Source of the DNA: Pteria penguin
Taxonomy: Eukaryota; Mollusca; Bivalvia; Pterioida; Pteriidae
Reading direction: 5' to 3'
DNA: 64,000 nucleotides
Assembly: GCA_035048485.1 (NCBI GenBank)
Contig: CM068590.1
Coordinates: 3,694,093 to 3,758,092, forward strand
Position 1 is the stretch's first letter, and each line of letters opens with the position of its first letter. The notes below the pieces were generated by a model. That model was not told where the DNA came from, ran no database searches, and saw nothing but the letters and a program-made list of their open reading frames with translations. A program made the translations under genes and the position numbers. Positions 46,423-56,165 of this stretch are shown piece by piece.

Positions 46423-46773
46423 ATGACATTTTCCCGCATAGAATTACTAAGTCCAAAAAAATTTCGAAAAAAACTTCAGAAATTTGATTTAAAAAATAAC
46501 AACACTTCATCACACATTCCTCTAGATCATTCATACGCATTCAGTCTGTCTCCGTATGCCCCCGGTCTGAAGAAAAAGTTAGTTAAAGGAGGATACCCTT
46601 TTAATATACTTCTGCCCGTGGTGGCGCCACTTGTTGACGGACTGGGACAAAAAACAATAACATTTGTAGGGGACTGTCAGTACTTTATTCCTATCAGGTT
46701 TCACAGATTCTTGAGGAGAAGTCGAAAATGTGAAAAGCTCACGACGGACGGAAGCAAACACACTTTCTCCTGA
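46423..46773 (+). CDS. Unrecognised 116-codon open frame
   Basis: The frame begins with ATG and ends with a stop at 46773. It encodes a basic protein with a hydrophobic middle (FNILLPVVAPLVDGLGQ) and Arg-rich end (HRFLRRSRKCEK). There is no recognisable domain, splice signal or similarity to a neighbour. Chance or a repeat fragment is as likely as a gene. Confidence 0.2.
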   Translation: MTFSRIELLSPKKFRKKLQKFDLKNNNTSSHIPLDHSYAFSLSPYAPGLKKKLVKGGYPFNILLPVVAPLVDGLGQKTITFVGDCQYFIPIRFHRFLRRSRKCEKLTTDGSKHTFS

Positions 46774-47092
46774 TAAATTATCAATTAAAATAAAAATGAA
46801 AAATAAAATACAAGCTTACAAACAAAGCTTTGTTCACCCACACAAAGCGGGCCTTATCTCTCCAGAGGAAAAAAGAAAAATGAAATAATCACCCTACAAA
46901 TTGATTTGATTACATTATGAAATGCAATGTGATATTATATACGTGTATCAGGTATATCTAGTGTACATCATCAGTGAATCTTTGTAGATATCATGTCAAT
47001 GATCACGTGATATTCATGATGTCCAATGGGATATTTTCTTTCACGTCCGATTTAGTGTTTGATTGAAATATCCATAACAATGCGAATGGTCC

Positions 47093-48811
47093 TCAGTATT
47101 GAATTATTTTCACTGTTCCTCCCAATTGCGTGATCCACGCGTATCCTTCGCTATCTATGTCAATGTATATAGGCGCCTCCAGTCCAGGAGGCTGTATATA
47201 CTGTAGGAACTTGCCCTCCATGTCCAGGACGTGTATTCTGTTGTTGCGTCTGTCGGTTACGAGGACGCGTCCATTAGTATCTGTACTAACGTCACTCGGG
47301 TGGAATGATGAGGTATCAGATCCTGTATACTCGTACCGTAGTCGGTGGTTTTTACCAAACACCAACAGCTTATTATTGTCACACACGTATAGATCCTCGT
47401 TCACTTTATTCACAGCTACTTTATATGGATCGGAAAACAAGTCTGAATCATACTGATGTATAAAGCCGCCCTTACCATTGTAATGGATAACATTACTAGG
47501 GCAATTGATAATTTTACGAGAACGAGGGGTCTTCGAAAATCTTTTATACGCATTTCTTGTGACGACGATGTCACCGTTACGTAGTGAACATATACCAAGT
47601 GGAGCGTGCGTTGTGGACAATAACTTCCTTATTCTCCGTGGCCGCGTTTCCTTTGAAGCTAACATGATGCTGCCTTTTTCGTGGTGACCGACAGTGAATA
47701 CTACATCTCCCTGAGGATTGACAGCAAAGCCATGGAACTGGAAGTCCGTGTGTATGGTATCACGTACAGCGCCCTGACGGTCCATCATCTGTATACGCTT
47801 ATCACCAGTTTCCACCCAGGTCAGTCCTGATGACTTAGTACAAGCGATATTTCTATAATCAAGATCAGAACGAGTATACTCAGGACAGAATGATGACAGT
47901 AATACCGCCGTGGCTAATGTGGTCGCCAGAGACTGAAGTGACATTCGTGGAGTACCTAAGGTAAATCTTCCAATACCCTGTGTCAGCTCTTGTAGTGTAT
48001 CTACTGTAGATGTATCATTACCCTGTGTCAGCTGTTGTGCTGTTTTGTTAAAGTTCCCAATCATTGTCAGTATCGTTTGATCATCAATATGGCCAGGAGT
48101 GTAAATGGGAGGTGAAGGTCGAATGAGGGCTGGAAGAGTTGCTTTCATATCGGCGATATCAAGCTTGTGTTCTAATAGACTGATGTCACTATCTTGAATG
48201 AGTTCTTCTAGTTGTTCAAGGTTTCTTTTGAAATGTGTATACTTGTCATTTATTATTTGTTCTTGTGCTTGAACTAACACCGTTTTCTTTTCGCTGATTT
48301 CTCGAAGTTTATTCCGAAATTCTGCTAGGCTCTTATCTACGGCTTCATGGATACGAGTGGCATGCAATGATAACTGTCGGTCAATTTTCTCGATGGTGTC
48401 TGTATATTCAGTCGTCAGCTTTTTCGCTTCGTGTAGGAGATTTTTCCACTGTGTCAAGCATTCCTGAAAAGATCCTTGTAATTTATCCCTTATCCTGTCT
48501 TTCTTTGTACGGATTGCCTGTTCAATGACGTCCATGTCATGTACTTTGTGGTCCGTGATGGCACAAACTGCACAGCACGTTTCTCCACATGTCGTACACC
48601 AGTAAATGATATTTTCATTATGTTTCACACATACTATTTTCTTTCTCTCTGAGTAGCGCACAACCTTGTGGTTCTTTTTTCTCTTGTCGTGTTTCTCCTT
48701 GCAAGTATTACACAAGGCGTCATCACAGTTCAGACATTGGTATTGTGCGGAGTTTTCACAGAACTCGCTGTCACATGGTGCAGCTCTCTGGAAAAGGGTA
48801 TTCTCTGCCAT
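47093..48811 (-). CDS. TRIM-like protein: two B-boxes, coiled coil, NHL-like propeller (572 aa, intact)
   Basis: The frame is complete from ATG (48811) to stop. It has no RING finger. B-box 1 ligands are C13, C18, C26, C29, C34, C37, H41 and H48; B-box 2 ligands are C61, H64, C72, C75, C80, C83, H88 and H91. The coiled coil spans about residues 105-230. The hinge (about 230-315) has PPIYTPGHIDDQTILTMIGN and one good plus one degenerate copy of the 15-residue unit (LTQGNDTSTVDTLQE, LTQGIGRF). Residues about 320-572 have repeated hydrophobic, Gly- and Asp-rich strands of an NHL-like beta-propeller (GFAVNPQGDVVFTV, SDVSTDTNGRVLVTDRRNNR, YIDIDSEGYAWIT). Such proteins are numerous in bivalves; without a RING, ligase activity cannot be assumed. 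The acceptor (CAATTTTACAG) ten bases before the ATG is shared with copy A. Confidence 0.85.
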   Translation of the reverse strand: MAENTLFQRAAPCDSEFCENSAQYQCLNCDDALCNTCKEKHDKRKKNHKVVRYSERKKIVCVKHNENIIYWCTTCGETCCAVCAITDHKVHDMDVIEQAIRTKKDRIRDKLQGSFQECLTQWKNLLHEAKKLTTEYTDTIEKIDRQLSLHATRIHEAVDKSLAEFRNKLREISEKKTVLVQAQEQIINDKYTHFKRNLEQLEELIQDSDISLLEHKLDIADMKATLPALIRPSPPIYTPGHIDDQTILTMIGNFNKTAQQLTQGNDTSTVDTLQELTQGIGRFTLGTPRMSLQSLATTLATAVLLSSFCPEYTRSDLDYRNIACTKSSGLTWVETGDKRIQMMDRQGAVRDTIHTDFQFHGFAVNPQGDVVFTVGHHEKGSIMLASKETRPRRIRKLLSTTHAPLGICSLRNGDIVVTRNAYKRFSKTPRSRKIINCPSNVIHYNGKGGFIHQYDSDLFSDPYKVAVNKVNEDLYVCDNNKLLVFGKNHRLRYEYTGSDTSSFHPSDVSTDTNGRVLVTDRRNNRIHVLDMEGKFLQYIQPPGLEAPIYIDIDSEGYAWITQLGGTVKIIQY

Positions 48812-48979
48812 TGTTCTTTAGCTGTAAAATTGAAATTAAAAGAAACACATTTATAAACATACGAAAACTTGAGCAGAAAAAATCAGCGAAGAGGAAAAAT
48901 TGATACCAGAGGATAAAGTATACAATATAAACAGGGTGTTCTAAGGTCTAACTGGTTCCTCTAGAAAAGGGGAGAAGCA

Positions 48980-48980
48980 G

Positions 48981-49046
<66 letters not shown>
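48980..49046. repeat. TAA/TGA trinucleotide microsatellite
   Basis: TAA repeats pass into TGA/GAT repeats over about 67 bases. Confidence 0.95.
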
Positions 49047-49047
<1 letters not shown>

Positions 49048-49099
49048 TAATGTGTTGTGGTGCTAAAAATACAATGAAAAAGATATATCCTTTGATGCT

Positions 49100-49520
49100 T
49101 CAAAAAGGGCAAAATTGTGCGTCAAGATCATCGTACAAAAGAAAAGAAAAAAAAAATGAATGAAATCAAGTGGGTCAATGTTAAAAGTGATGACACCAAA
49201 TGAAAGCTCTGGTAATAAGATATATGTCCGACGGTTGAAAATATATAGGCCTAGCTCACGTTAAAGTATTTGAAAGAAAATCAAAAATCAATATCAAGGT
49301 CACGAGGTCAAAAGATATGACACAAAATGAAAGCATGAAATATACAAGCCCTGTCTCTAATGGTTCAAACGACAAAACCCAGTATTAATTACGTTTTGTA
49401 ATGTAAGTCAAAGTCCAAGGCCAGAAGTAATGGCACCAAATGAAAGTTCTTGCCATAAGGAATATACATGTGAAATATGAAAGCTTTATCTCTAATAGTT
49501 TAAAAACAGAAGCAGATGGT
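49100..49520. repeat. Dispersed CAAGGTCA-type repeat, about three diverged units
   Basis: Phrases such as CACCAAATGAAAG.TCT.G, ATAAG.ATATA, TATCAAGGTCACGAGGTCAA and TGAAATATGAAAGC.TTATCTC recur about every 130 bases. I know this repeat as common in bivalve genomes. The minus-strand frame at 49385-49609 is a by-product. Confidence 0.65.
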
Positions 49521-49751
49521 GCCATTTGTTCTTCAGTATAGCCTGACTCTTGTATATGTACAACTAATATGCTGTGAAAACATAATTTACTGAAATGACC
49601 ATTTAACAAAAGAGGGGGATAATATCACAGAAAAATTTTGTTTATTCTTAAATTCATGGTCTTGAATTAGAATTAAGAATAAACAAAATTATGTTGAAAG
49701 AACCTTGATCTTATGATATCTTTTATTTAGATATAAAATAGAGTACTTTAC

Positions 49752-49890
49752 CTATGTTTGAAACCGTGACAACAATTAATGTCCTACATCCACATATTGT
49801 GCTGATCTGTCGACATCTATCTGTTAATACTTCCTTCTTGCTCGATGTTTTCTTGTCACATGCTTGGTTACAGAGGGCCGGTCATATGGG
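49752..49890 (-). promoter_or_regulatory. Non-coding first exon and promoter-proximal region, intact TRIM-like gene
   Basis: Conserved with 27842-27970 in sequence and donor position. The core is TTAATACTTCCTTCTTGCTC followed by GATGTTTTCTTGTCACATG. The transcription start is not visible. Confidence 0.5.
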
Positions 49891-50374
49891 GTATTTAAAT
49901 TTCTGAAGTTCGCGTCAAAATATAGACAATAGAATAATGCACTGTTTATTCTTTATACATATCATGTCAGGGGCAGATCCAGCAATTTTCAAGAGATAAA
50001 TCGGGTAAATCTCCATCTTTTCATGGTAAACTTATGCTAAGAAAGTGTGTGTCTTTGTGGGGGGGGGGGGGGTTGGGGGGGTTATGATGTGTGTGTGTAT
50101 GTATGCGTGTGTGTAGCCAGGGAGGGGGAGTGCGTTGTTCCCCATTTCAAACGCGTTGATAAAATATTAAATTCGGCTCAAAGCAAATCATTATATTAGT
50201 TTTCCAGAAAGAAAAAAATACATGTATCCTTCTTAACTAATGGTATAGCAACATGAGACACATAGAAAAAAATTTAAGATATCCCTGGAAAAGCTTTATT
50301 TTCAAACATGGGCTTGTTTTGATTGTTTCTATGGGGCCGGGAGTTTTACTGATTTACTTGTTCATATAATTTCT
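49891..50374. other. Non-coding stretch with G-rich tract
   Basis: A G-rich tract lies at 50059-50081, followed by a GT-rich patch to about 50115. No gene. Confidence 0.35.
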
Positions 50375-51790
50375 TAGCTAACATGCGTGTCGAGAAATCA
50401 GAGGGATGTCACGGTCGTTATCTCGCCAATAAACATACATATTGTAGATATCAGAGAGATATCACGGTCAATATCTCACCAAAAAACATACATGTTGTAG
50501 ATATCAGAAGGATGTCACGGTCCAAATCTCACCAATAAAGATACATGTTGTAGATATCAGAGAGATGTCACGGTCCACATCTCACCAATAAAGATACATG
50601 TTGTAGATATCAGAGAGATGTCACGGTCCATATCTCACCAATAAACATACATGCTAGAGATGTCAGAGAGATGCCACGGTCCTCGTATCGATAATAAACA
50701 TACATGCTGTAGATATCGGAGGAATATCACGGTCGTTATCTCACCAATAAACATACATGTTGTAGATATCAGAGAGATTTCACGGTCCACATCTCACAAA
50801 TAAACATACTTGTTGTAAATATGAGAGAGATGTCACGGTCCACATCTCTTAAATATCCAAACATGTTGTAAATATCAGAGAAATGTCACGATCCATATCT
50901 CACTAATAAACAGACATGTTGTAGATATCAGAGGGATATCACGGTCGTCATCTCGCCAATAAACATATTTATTGTAGATATCAGAGAGATGTCACCGTTC
51001 ATATCTCACCAATAAACATACATGTTGTAGATATCGGAGGAATATCACGGTCGTTATCTCACCAATAAACATACATGTTGTAGATATCAGAGAGATGTCA
51101 CGGTCCACATTTCACCAATAAAGATACATGTTGCAGATATCAGAGAGATGTCACGGTCCACATTTCACCAATAAACATCAATGTTGTAGATTTCAGAGAG
51201 ATGTCACGGTACACATTTCACCAATAAAAATACATGTTGCAGATATCAGAGTAATGTCACGGTCCACATTTCACCAATAAACATCAATGCTGTAGATATT
51301 TGAGAGTTGTCACGGTCCACATCTCACCAATAAAGAAACATGTTGTAAATATAAGAGAAAATTCACGGTCCATTTCTCACCAATAAACAGACTTGTTGTA
51401 GATATCAGAGAGATGTCACGGTCCATATCTCACCAATAAACAGACATGTTGTAGATATCAGAAGGATTGCACGGTCAATATCTCACCAATAAACATATAT
51501 GTTGTAGATATCAGAGGGATATCACGGTCGTCATCTCGCCAATAAACATGTTTGTTGAAGTTATCAGAGGGATGTCACGGTCCTCATCTGGCCAATAAAC
51601 ATACATGTTGTAGATATCAGAGAGATGGCACGGTCCATATCTCACCAATAAATATACATGGAAATATCAGAGAGATGTAACGGTCCATATCTCACCAATA
51701 AATATATATGTTGTAGATATCAGAGGGATATCACGGTCGTCATCTCGCCAATAAACATGTTTGTTGTAGATATCAGAGGGATGTCACCTC
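50375..51790. repeat. 53-bp minisatellite, about 26 units
   Basis: The unit is AGATATCAGAGAGATGTCAC, then GGTCCATATCTCACCAATAA, then ACATACATGTTGT. Units diverge moderately, and some blocks of adjacent units recur together. It lies between the first exon of the intact TRIM-like gene and the conserved distal block at 51800; copy A has no such array there. Confidence 0.95.
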
Positions 51791-51799
51791 TGCTGTTAT

Positions 51800-52055
51800 T
51801 TCGACTTAGTACTCTGTCGACTTATTACGCTGATACAGTAAGCTAGCATTAATAAGTAGATTTACTTACATTTCTTGATGGCGGTGGATGTCCCGGACTT
51901 TAGGTAACCACATGGAGGGTCTCAGCAGAGCTTGAACGGGGGACTGTAATAATCCCCCTATAGTAACATGAACCATTGTGGAGTGACAATGATTTTAAAT
52001 GATAGTGAGCAAAGACCTATGTAGTAAATGATAATGAAAGGGAGACGCCCCCTTT
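51800..52055. promoter_or_regulatory. Upstream block conserved between segmental copies (partner of 29735-29960)
   Basis: See copy A. Here a minus-strand GTAAGT follows the short frame (CATCAAGAAAT|GTAAGT), so an exon cannot be excluded, but the frame is not conserved in copy A. Confidence 0.35.
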
Positions 52056-53077
52056 TTATATTTAGTTTGTTTAACCCAGAAATTGTAAGGCGTCATTCAT
52101 CAATTACATTGTTTGTACTGTCTAGATAGCAGATCTTGATTGAATGTTGTGAAATCAGGTTCATTTTCATATATGCCTGTATCGGCGCGTATTCTGAGTG
52201 TAAAAAAATTACTGATTGTGCAATTTTAACTTTGAGATCTTCCTCGGAAAGTCCTTGACTGAACACATTTTTAATAATGAGTGTAACTATGTCGATTACT
52301 ATTCTAAATATACATAATACAACCTTTGTATAACCCACCATTATGAATGATTCTAAATTTGTTGCATTTTAGCCCCCCCCCCCCCTTTTTTTTTTTTTTT
52401 AATCCAACTTTTTTCAAGGGACGTTACTCATACTGATAGTCAGGTGACAGGTAGTCTTATGTTTTGATTCTGCAGTCGATTATTTTTCGTTGCAGCCTTT
52501 AAAAGAATGTTGAAATATATAATTAATATTATATAATTCATTTCAAGGTGTAAGTATATATTTATTTATAAATTTCCTAAGTTGAAAAGTCTGAAATTGA
52601 TCATGTCGATATCGTTCTGCCATTTGCACGAATTTCCTCTGACGCTGCAAAATTGAGATCGTGATGCTACGTTTTTCGGACGGTCATTATCGATTTTTTG
52701 CACTCCTTCGACCTCGATTTTAGTCAAATGTGGGACACTGCTGGCCACTTTAGTATAGGATATCCCAGTAACTGTAAATTGTAAGGAAATTTTCATTGAC
52801 ACTATCACTAATACACTATTATTAGCTGATTCGTTGAGCAAGTACATAAATACCCGGGTGTTACAATAGATAAGAACATGTCATGGAACACTCATGTGAA
52901 CAACATTATTTAGAATGCAAATCAGACCCTAGCCTTCCTCAGAGTCAGACGATATATATACATGTGCCATTGAGAAACTCAGGAGCAGGTTTACAAGACT
53001 TAAATTTTGTCTGCCCTTCACTGGAATATGCTTCCTCCATCTGGGATCCACACACTACTAGGAATATCAAGGCAGTT

Positions 53078-53251
53078 GAGATGTCACAATGGCACGCAGC
53101 AAGATTCACTACTGGTAACTACCATCAAACTAGTAGAGATGTCACAACGGCATGCAGCAAGATTCACTACTGGTAACTACCATCAAACTAGTAGTGATGT
53201 CACAACGGCACGCAGTAAGATTCACTACTGGTAACTACCATCAAACTAGTA
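53078..53251 (+). repeat. 58-bp tandem triplication in the RT relic
   Basis: Units start at 53078, 53136 and 53194 and differ at a few bases. Each holds the HAARFTTGNYHQTS coding piece. The length is not a multiple of three, so it arose after the gene died. Confidence 0.9.
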
Positions 53252-53400
53252 GTGTATCTGCTATGTTAGGGACATTATCATAGGACAGACAGCTCCAACT
53301 TTATCCAGCCCGAGCTAAGACCATTATGCTGTACAGGGTATACAACGGACTGATTGACGTCATACCAAGAGAGTATTTGGTAACAACTGGTTGCTACATG

Positions 53401-53997
53401 TACGATGCCGTCCGGTGAAGTGACATACTTAAGCATTTAATGTATATTTATGTTAACATTTCTTCAATACCACGAGCTTTTATTTTTTATGAATTATTGT
53501 TTCAGACTCTTATCTAAAAATAATTATCACAATTAGTCACTAAAACGTACAAAGCTGAACGTAAACAATGTTAAAATGACTCACCTGCATGCAAATGACA
53601 GTGCCTATCATGTCCGGTGATGTGATTTCTATGAATTATATTTTATTAAGTGGATAAATTGGGATGTGTTTAACACATTTTTAGGAAACGATGTAAATGC
53701 AAGGTGAGTAAACAAAGTGCAATGCCATCTTTTGCAACTTTCATGAATATTGATGAGCTAGCAAGTGTCGTCATAGTGTAAACAATGAGCACATGTTGTG
53801 AAATTCGATGCGTTTATTAAACAACCATTCTGTAAAAGGAAGAAATAATTCACATTTATACATACCTCGGTCAATCCGCAATTACATGGTCAATTCACAA
53901 TTGTATCTTCTGAATAATACGTCAAGTATTACGTCAAAATCCGTCACGTATAACTGCGTCACTTCCACCGGCTGCGTCACTTCACCGGACTTGACTG
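53401..53997. mobile_element. Non-autonomous inverted-repeat element nested in the LINE relic
   Basis: The left end TACGATGCCGTCCGGTGAAG TGAC pairs with the right end, whose reverse complement is TACAGTCAAGTCCGGTGAAG TGAC; 15 bases (GTCCGGTGAAGTGAC) are exact. TACATG stands just outside both ends (53395-53400 region and about 53998-54003), a possible target duplication. The LINE protein reads through when the element is ignored. No transposase frame is present. Confidence 0.65.
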
Positions 53998-54100
53998 TAT
54001 ACATGCAGACTTAACATCAAGTTCCTGCAATCGCAAGCAAGACCCCAGACATATCAAAATGAATACTGAGTCTCCTTTTTCCTAAGTGCTAGGCCTATAA

Positions 54101-54704
54101 GAAAATAAGACATATGAACCTCCTGCTTAGCACTGTGGTGGTGATCAGCTCTGCTGAAGCCTTCAAGCAGAGTCTGGGTGTAATAAATATCATACAGTAG
54201 TCAAACCAGATTTAACCTTTTTAGTTTAAATTTTTACTTGTAGCATCAGGCCTGTGCATCAGTTCACAGTTTTTTAGTAATGCGAAAATACTGAGACTCG
54301 TGGGAGGCACTTAACATAAGGAAGAAGAAGAAGAGGAAGAGCATTCTCGAAGTCAGGATGACATCACCCAAAGGAAGATAATACCTGAATCATTCATGTC
54401 ATTTGTTCAATGTTTGTCTGACCTCCCATGATCGCAGTAAAAAAAATAATGTCATTGTGATTTGTGGTAAAAGATACAAAGTTTTTTTTAAAGTGCATGT
54501 ATGTTATTTGTGATTTTGTTATTTGTTGACCACTGATTTTACTTATATCCTTTTTAGCTGACCTTGACAAAGTTAAGAGAAGCTCTTGCTATATTTTTGA
54601 AGTCAGATGTCTAGGTATTTGATACTGGGCATTCGGAACATTTTGTGTAAAGCATCAATCTTTATCACAGAGACCAAAGCATATTCCTAGAGGAATTGTG
54701 TTGG
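54101..54704. other. Non-coding stretch
   Basis: No supported gene. GAAGAAGAAGAGGAAGAG-type purine run near 54320. Confidence 0.3.
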
Positions 54705-54835
54705 TCAAAAGGAATAATTAAAACATTTTATCAACCAAACAAGTGAATTTTTAATACATGTTTTACACAACTCCGATTGAATTTTTGAGTTAAACCCTGA
54801 CTTTGACTCCAAGCATCCTAACCAAACACCTTGGA

Positions 54836-55034
54836 CATCTACATAGACCAGTATAGACAATGACGTCATGCCATCTTCAAGAATTCCCAGTGTTTGCATC
54901 CAGTTAATAGTTTGGGGCAGTTCATTATAGAAAAAAGCATGTGTAGGTGCTATGGTCACCAAACTTGCACCATCTGTGATTACAGCATGTCTTTTGAATG
55001 TTGAGCTTTCGGCTGGCTGTCCTCTGTGAAAAAG
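54836..55034 (-). CDS. Possible single exon of an unrecognised gene
   Basis: Within a longer minus-strand open frame (54705-55085), an acceptor-like CCTTTTTCACAG precedes RGQPAESSTFKRHAVITDGA, and the frame continues with SLVTIAPTHAFFYNELPQT and ILEDGMTSLSILVYVDVQG to a possible donor AAG|GTGTTT. The composition looks like real protein, but I recognise no domain and no neighbouring exon. Confidence 0.3.
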
Positions 55035-55284
55035 GTTACATTCTTTCAAGTTATCAGAGATTGCAAAAGGTGTTAGACATGCCAGCAAAAATGACTAAAT
55101 TTACTCGTGTTTGACGTACTTTATATAAGTGCCAGTCCGAATGTCCGACATGTTTCACAAATTATGTTTTTTGACAAATGCGCTTACCGATCGCATCATA
55201 GTTGTTTCAGCCTTAATCTCTGTGTTGGCAGTGACTCATAACACTTGCAGAAGTGGTCAACCCCAGCAATGTTAACAAAGCCAC

Positions 55285-55488
55285 ATGACCCATGAAACAT
55301 GCAGAGGAGAACAGGGTATGAAAGAAACCCAGATAGAGACAGAAGACGTCACACTAACACTGAAATACATTGAAACAATCACATTGGAAGAATTGAACGC
55401 AGAAATTAACTCTGAAACAATTCAAAATCTAACTGAGACTGAAAATGAAAGTGAGCGTGAAAATGAGAATGAGAGTAAATGTGAATAG
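55285..55488 (+). CDS. Short acidic open frame, doubtful
   Basis: It encodes 67 residues rich in Glu, Thr and Asn (ETEDVTLTLKYIETITLEEL, ENESERENENESKCE). Simple composition and lack of splice or domain signals make it a weak candidate. Confidence 0.15.
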   Translation: MTHETCRGEQGMKETQIETEDVTLTLKYIETITLEELNAEINSETIQNLTETENESERENENESKCE

Positions 55489-55735
55489 GATGAGGGAGAA
55501 ATGAGAAAAATTCTAAATGAAATCAGCAGAGAAATTGAGTACTGTATGACTAAATTTTTAATAGTGATCTGATGATGCTGTTATGTTCTATATCCTGTAC
55601 CCTGAATTTTTTTTCAGTGTAATTTGTAAATTTATTTGGTCTGATAAATTTTCATCTGTTCTGACAAATTCTCTTAGTTAGTCAGTCTGAATATCTGATA
55701 TTATGAAAAAGTTTTCAACATTTCTGATTTAAATA

Positions 55736-56101
55736 ATAAAACACAAACACTCAGTTATACAAATTTTCAACCACCTGGCCCTTATAAAATGTAGAAAAAC
55801 AACTTTGTTACACTTGATAAAGGCCAGTGGCCAGTTGTTTGAAACTTTAACCACTGGTTTAGCTAACCAGTGGTTAAATTTCATTTGAGATGAAAAGACT
55901 TTAAGCCATAGTCTGTGTACTGCATTTGTAGCATTTGAAAAAAAGATTTGTAACGTATTTTAAATTTTTATACCAAAATCGGATAAATTAAATGAATTGT
56001 CTCTCAAACTTTAACCACTGGTTAGCTTTACCAGTGGTTAAAAATTCGAACAACTGACCCCAGGTGGCTGAAAATTTGTGTAAATTAGTGTTTTTGTTTT
56101 A
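55736..56101. mobile_element. Miniature element with long terminal inverted repeats and two internal hairpins
   Basis: The ends pair over about 45 bases (left ACAAATTTTCAACCACCTGG, right CCAGGTGGCTGAAAATTTGT). Inside are two near-identical palindromes: TTAACCACTGGTT with its complement at 55847-55877 (13-bp arms, 5-base loop) and TTAACCACTGGT with its complement at 56011-56041 (12-bp arms). It ends 64 bases before the first seen RABGEF1 exon. No coding frame. Confidence 0.75.
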
Positions 56102-56165
56102 CTTCTTATAGTGGACTCCCCTTTGAGGACACTCAAGATTCTATTGTATCTCTGATTTATTTCAG

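Larger units (their letters stand above)
48822..49751 (-). other. 5' UTR intron of the intact TRIM-like gene
   Basis: Donor CAAACATAG|GTAAAGTA (first base 49751) and acceptor ending at 48822 match those of copy A. Inside lie a microsatellite and a dispersed repeat that copy A lacks. Confidence 0.6.
47020..52830. repeat. Segmental duplication, copy B
   Basis: Partner of 22590-30640. Its own additions are a microsatellite and a dispersed repeat in the 5' intron and the 53-bp minisatellite between the first exon and the distal conserved blocks. Similarity ends just before the LINE relic at 52860. Confidence 0.8.
52860..54100 (+). pseudogene. Reverse-transcriptase C-terminal relic of a LINE, split by an insertion
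   Basis: The plus strand reads MSWNTHVNNII, LEYASSIWDPHTTRNIKAVE, HAARFTTGNYHQTS, and further on AKTIMLYRVYNGLIDVIPRE. These are the typical C-terminal motifs of LINE reverse transcriptases. After an inserted element it resumes as RLNIKFLQSQARPQTYQNEY near 54010. Stops, frame changes and an internal triplication show decay. Confidence 0.75.

Noticed and set aside
52566..52847. 93-codon minus-strand frame in segmental copy B
   Set aside because: The homologous block in copy A (30390-30620) does not keep the frame.
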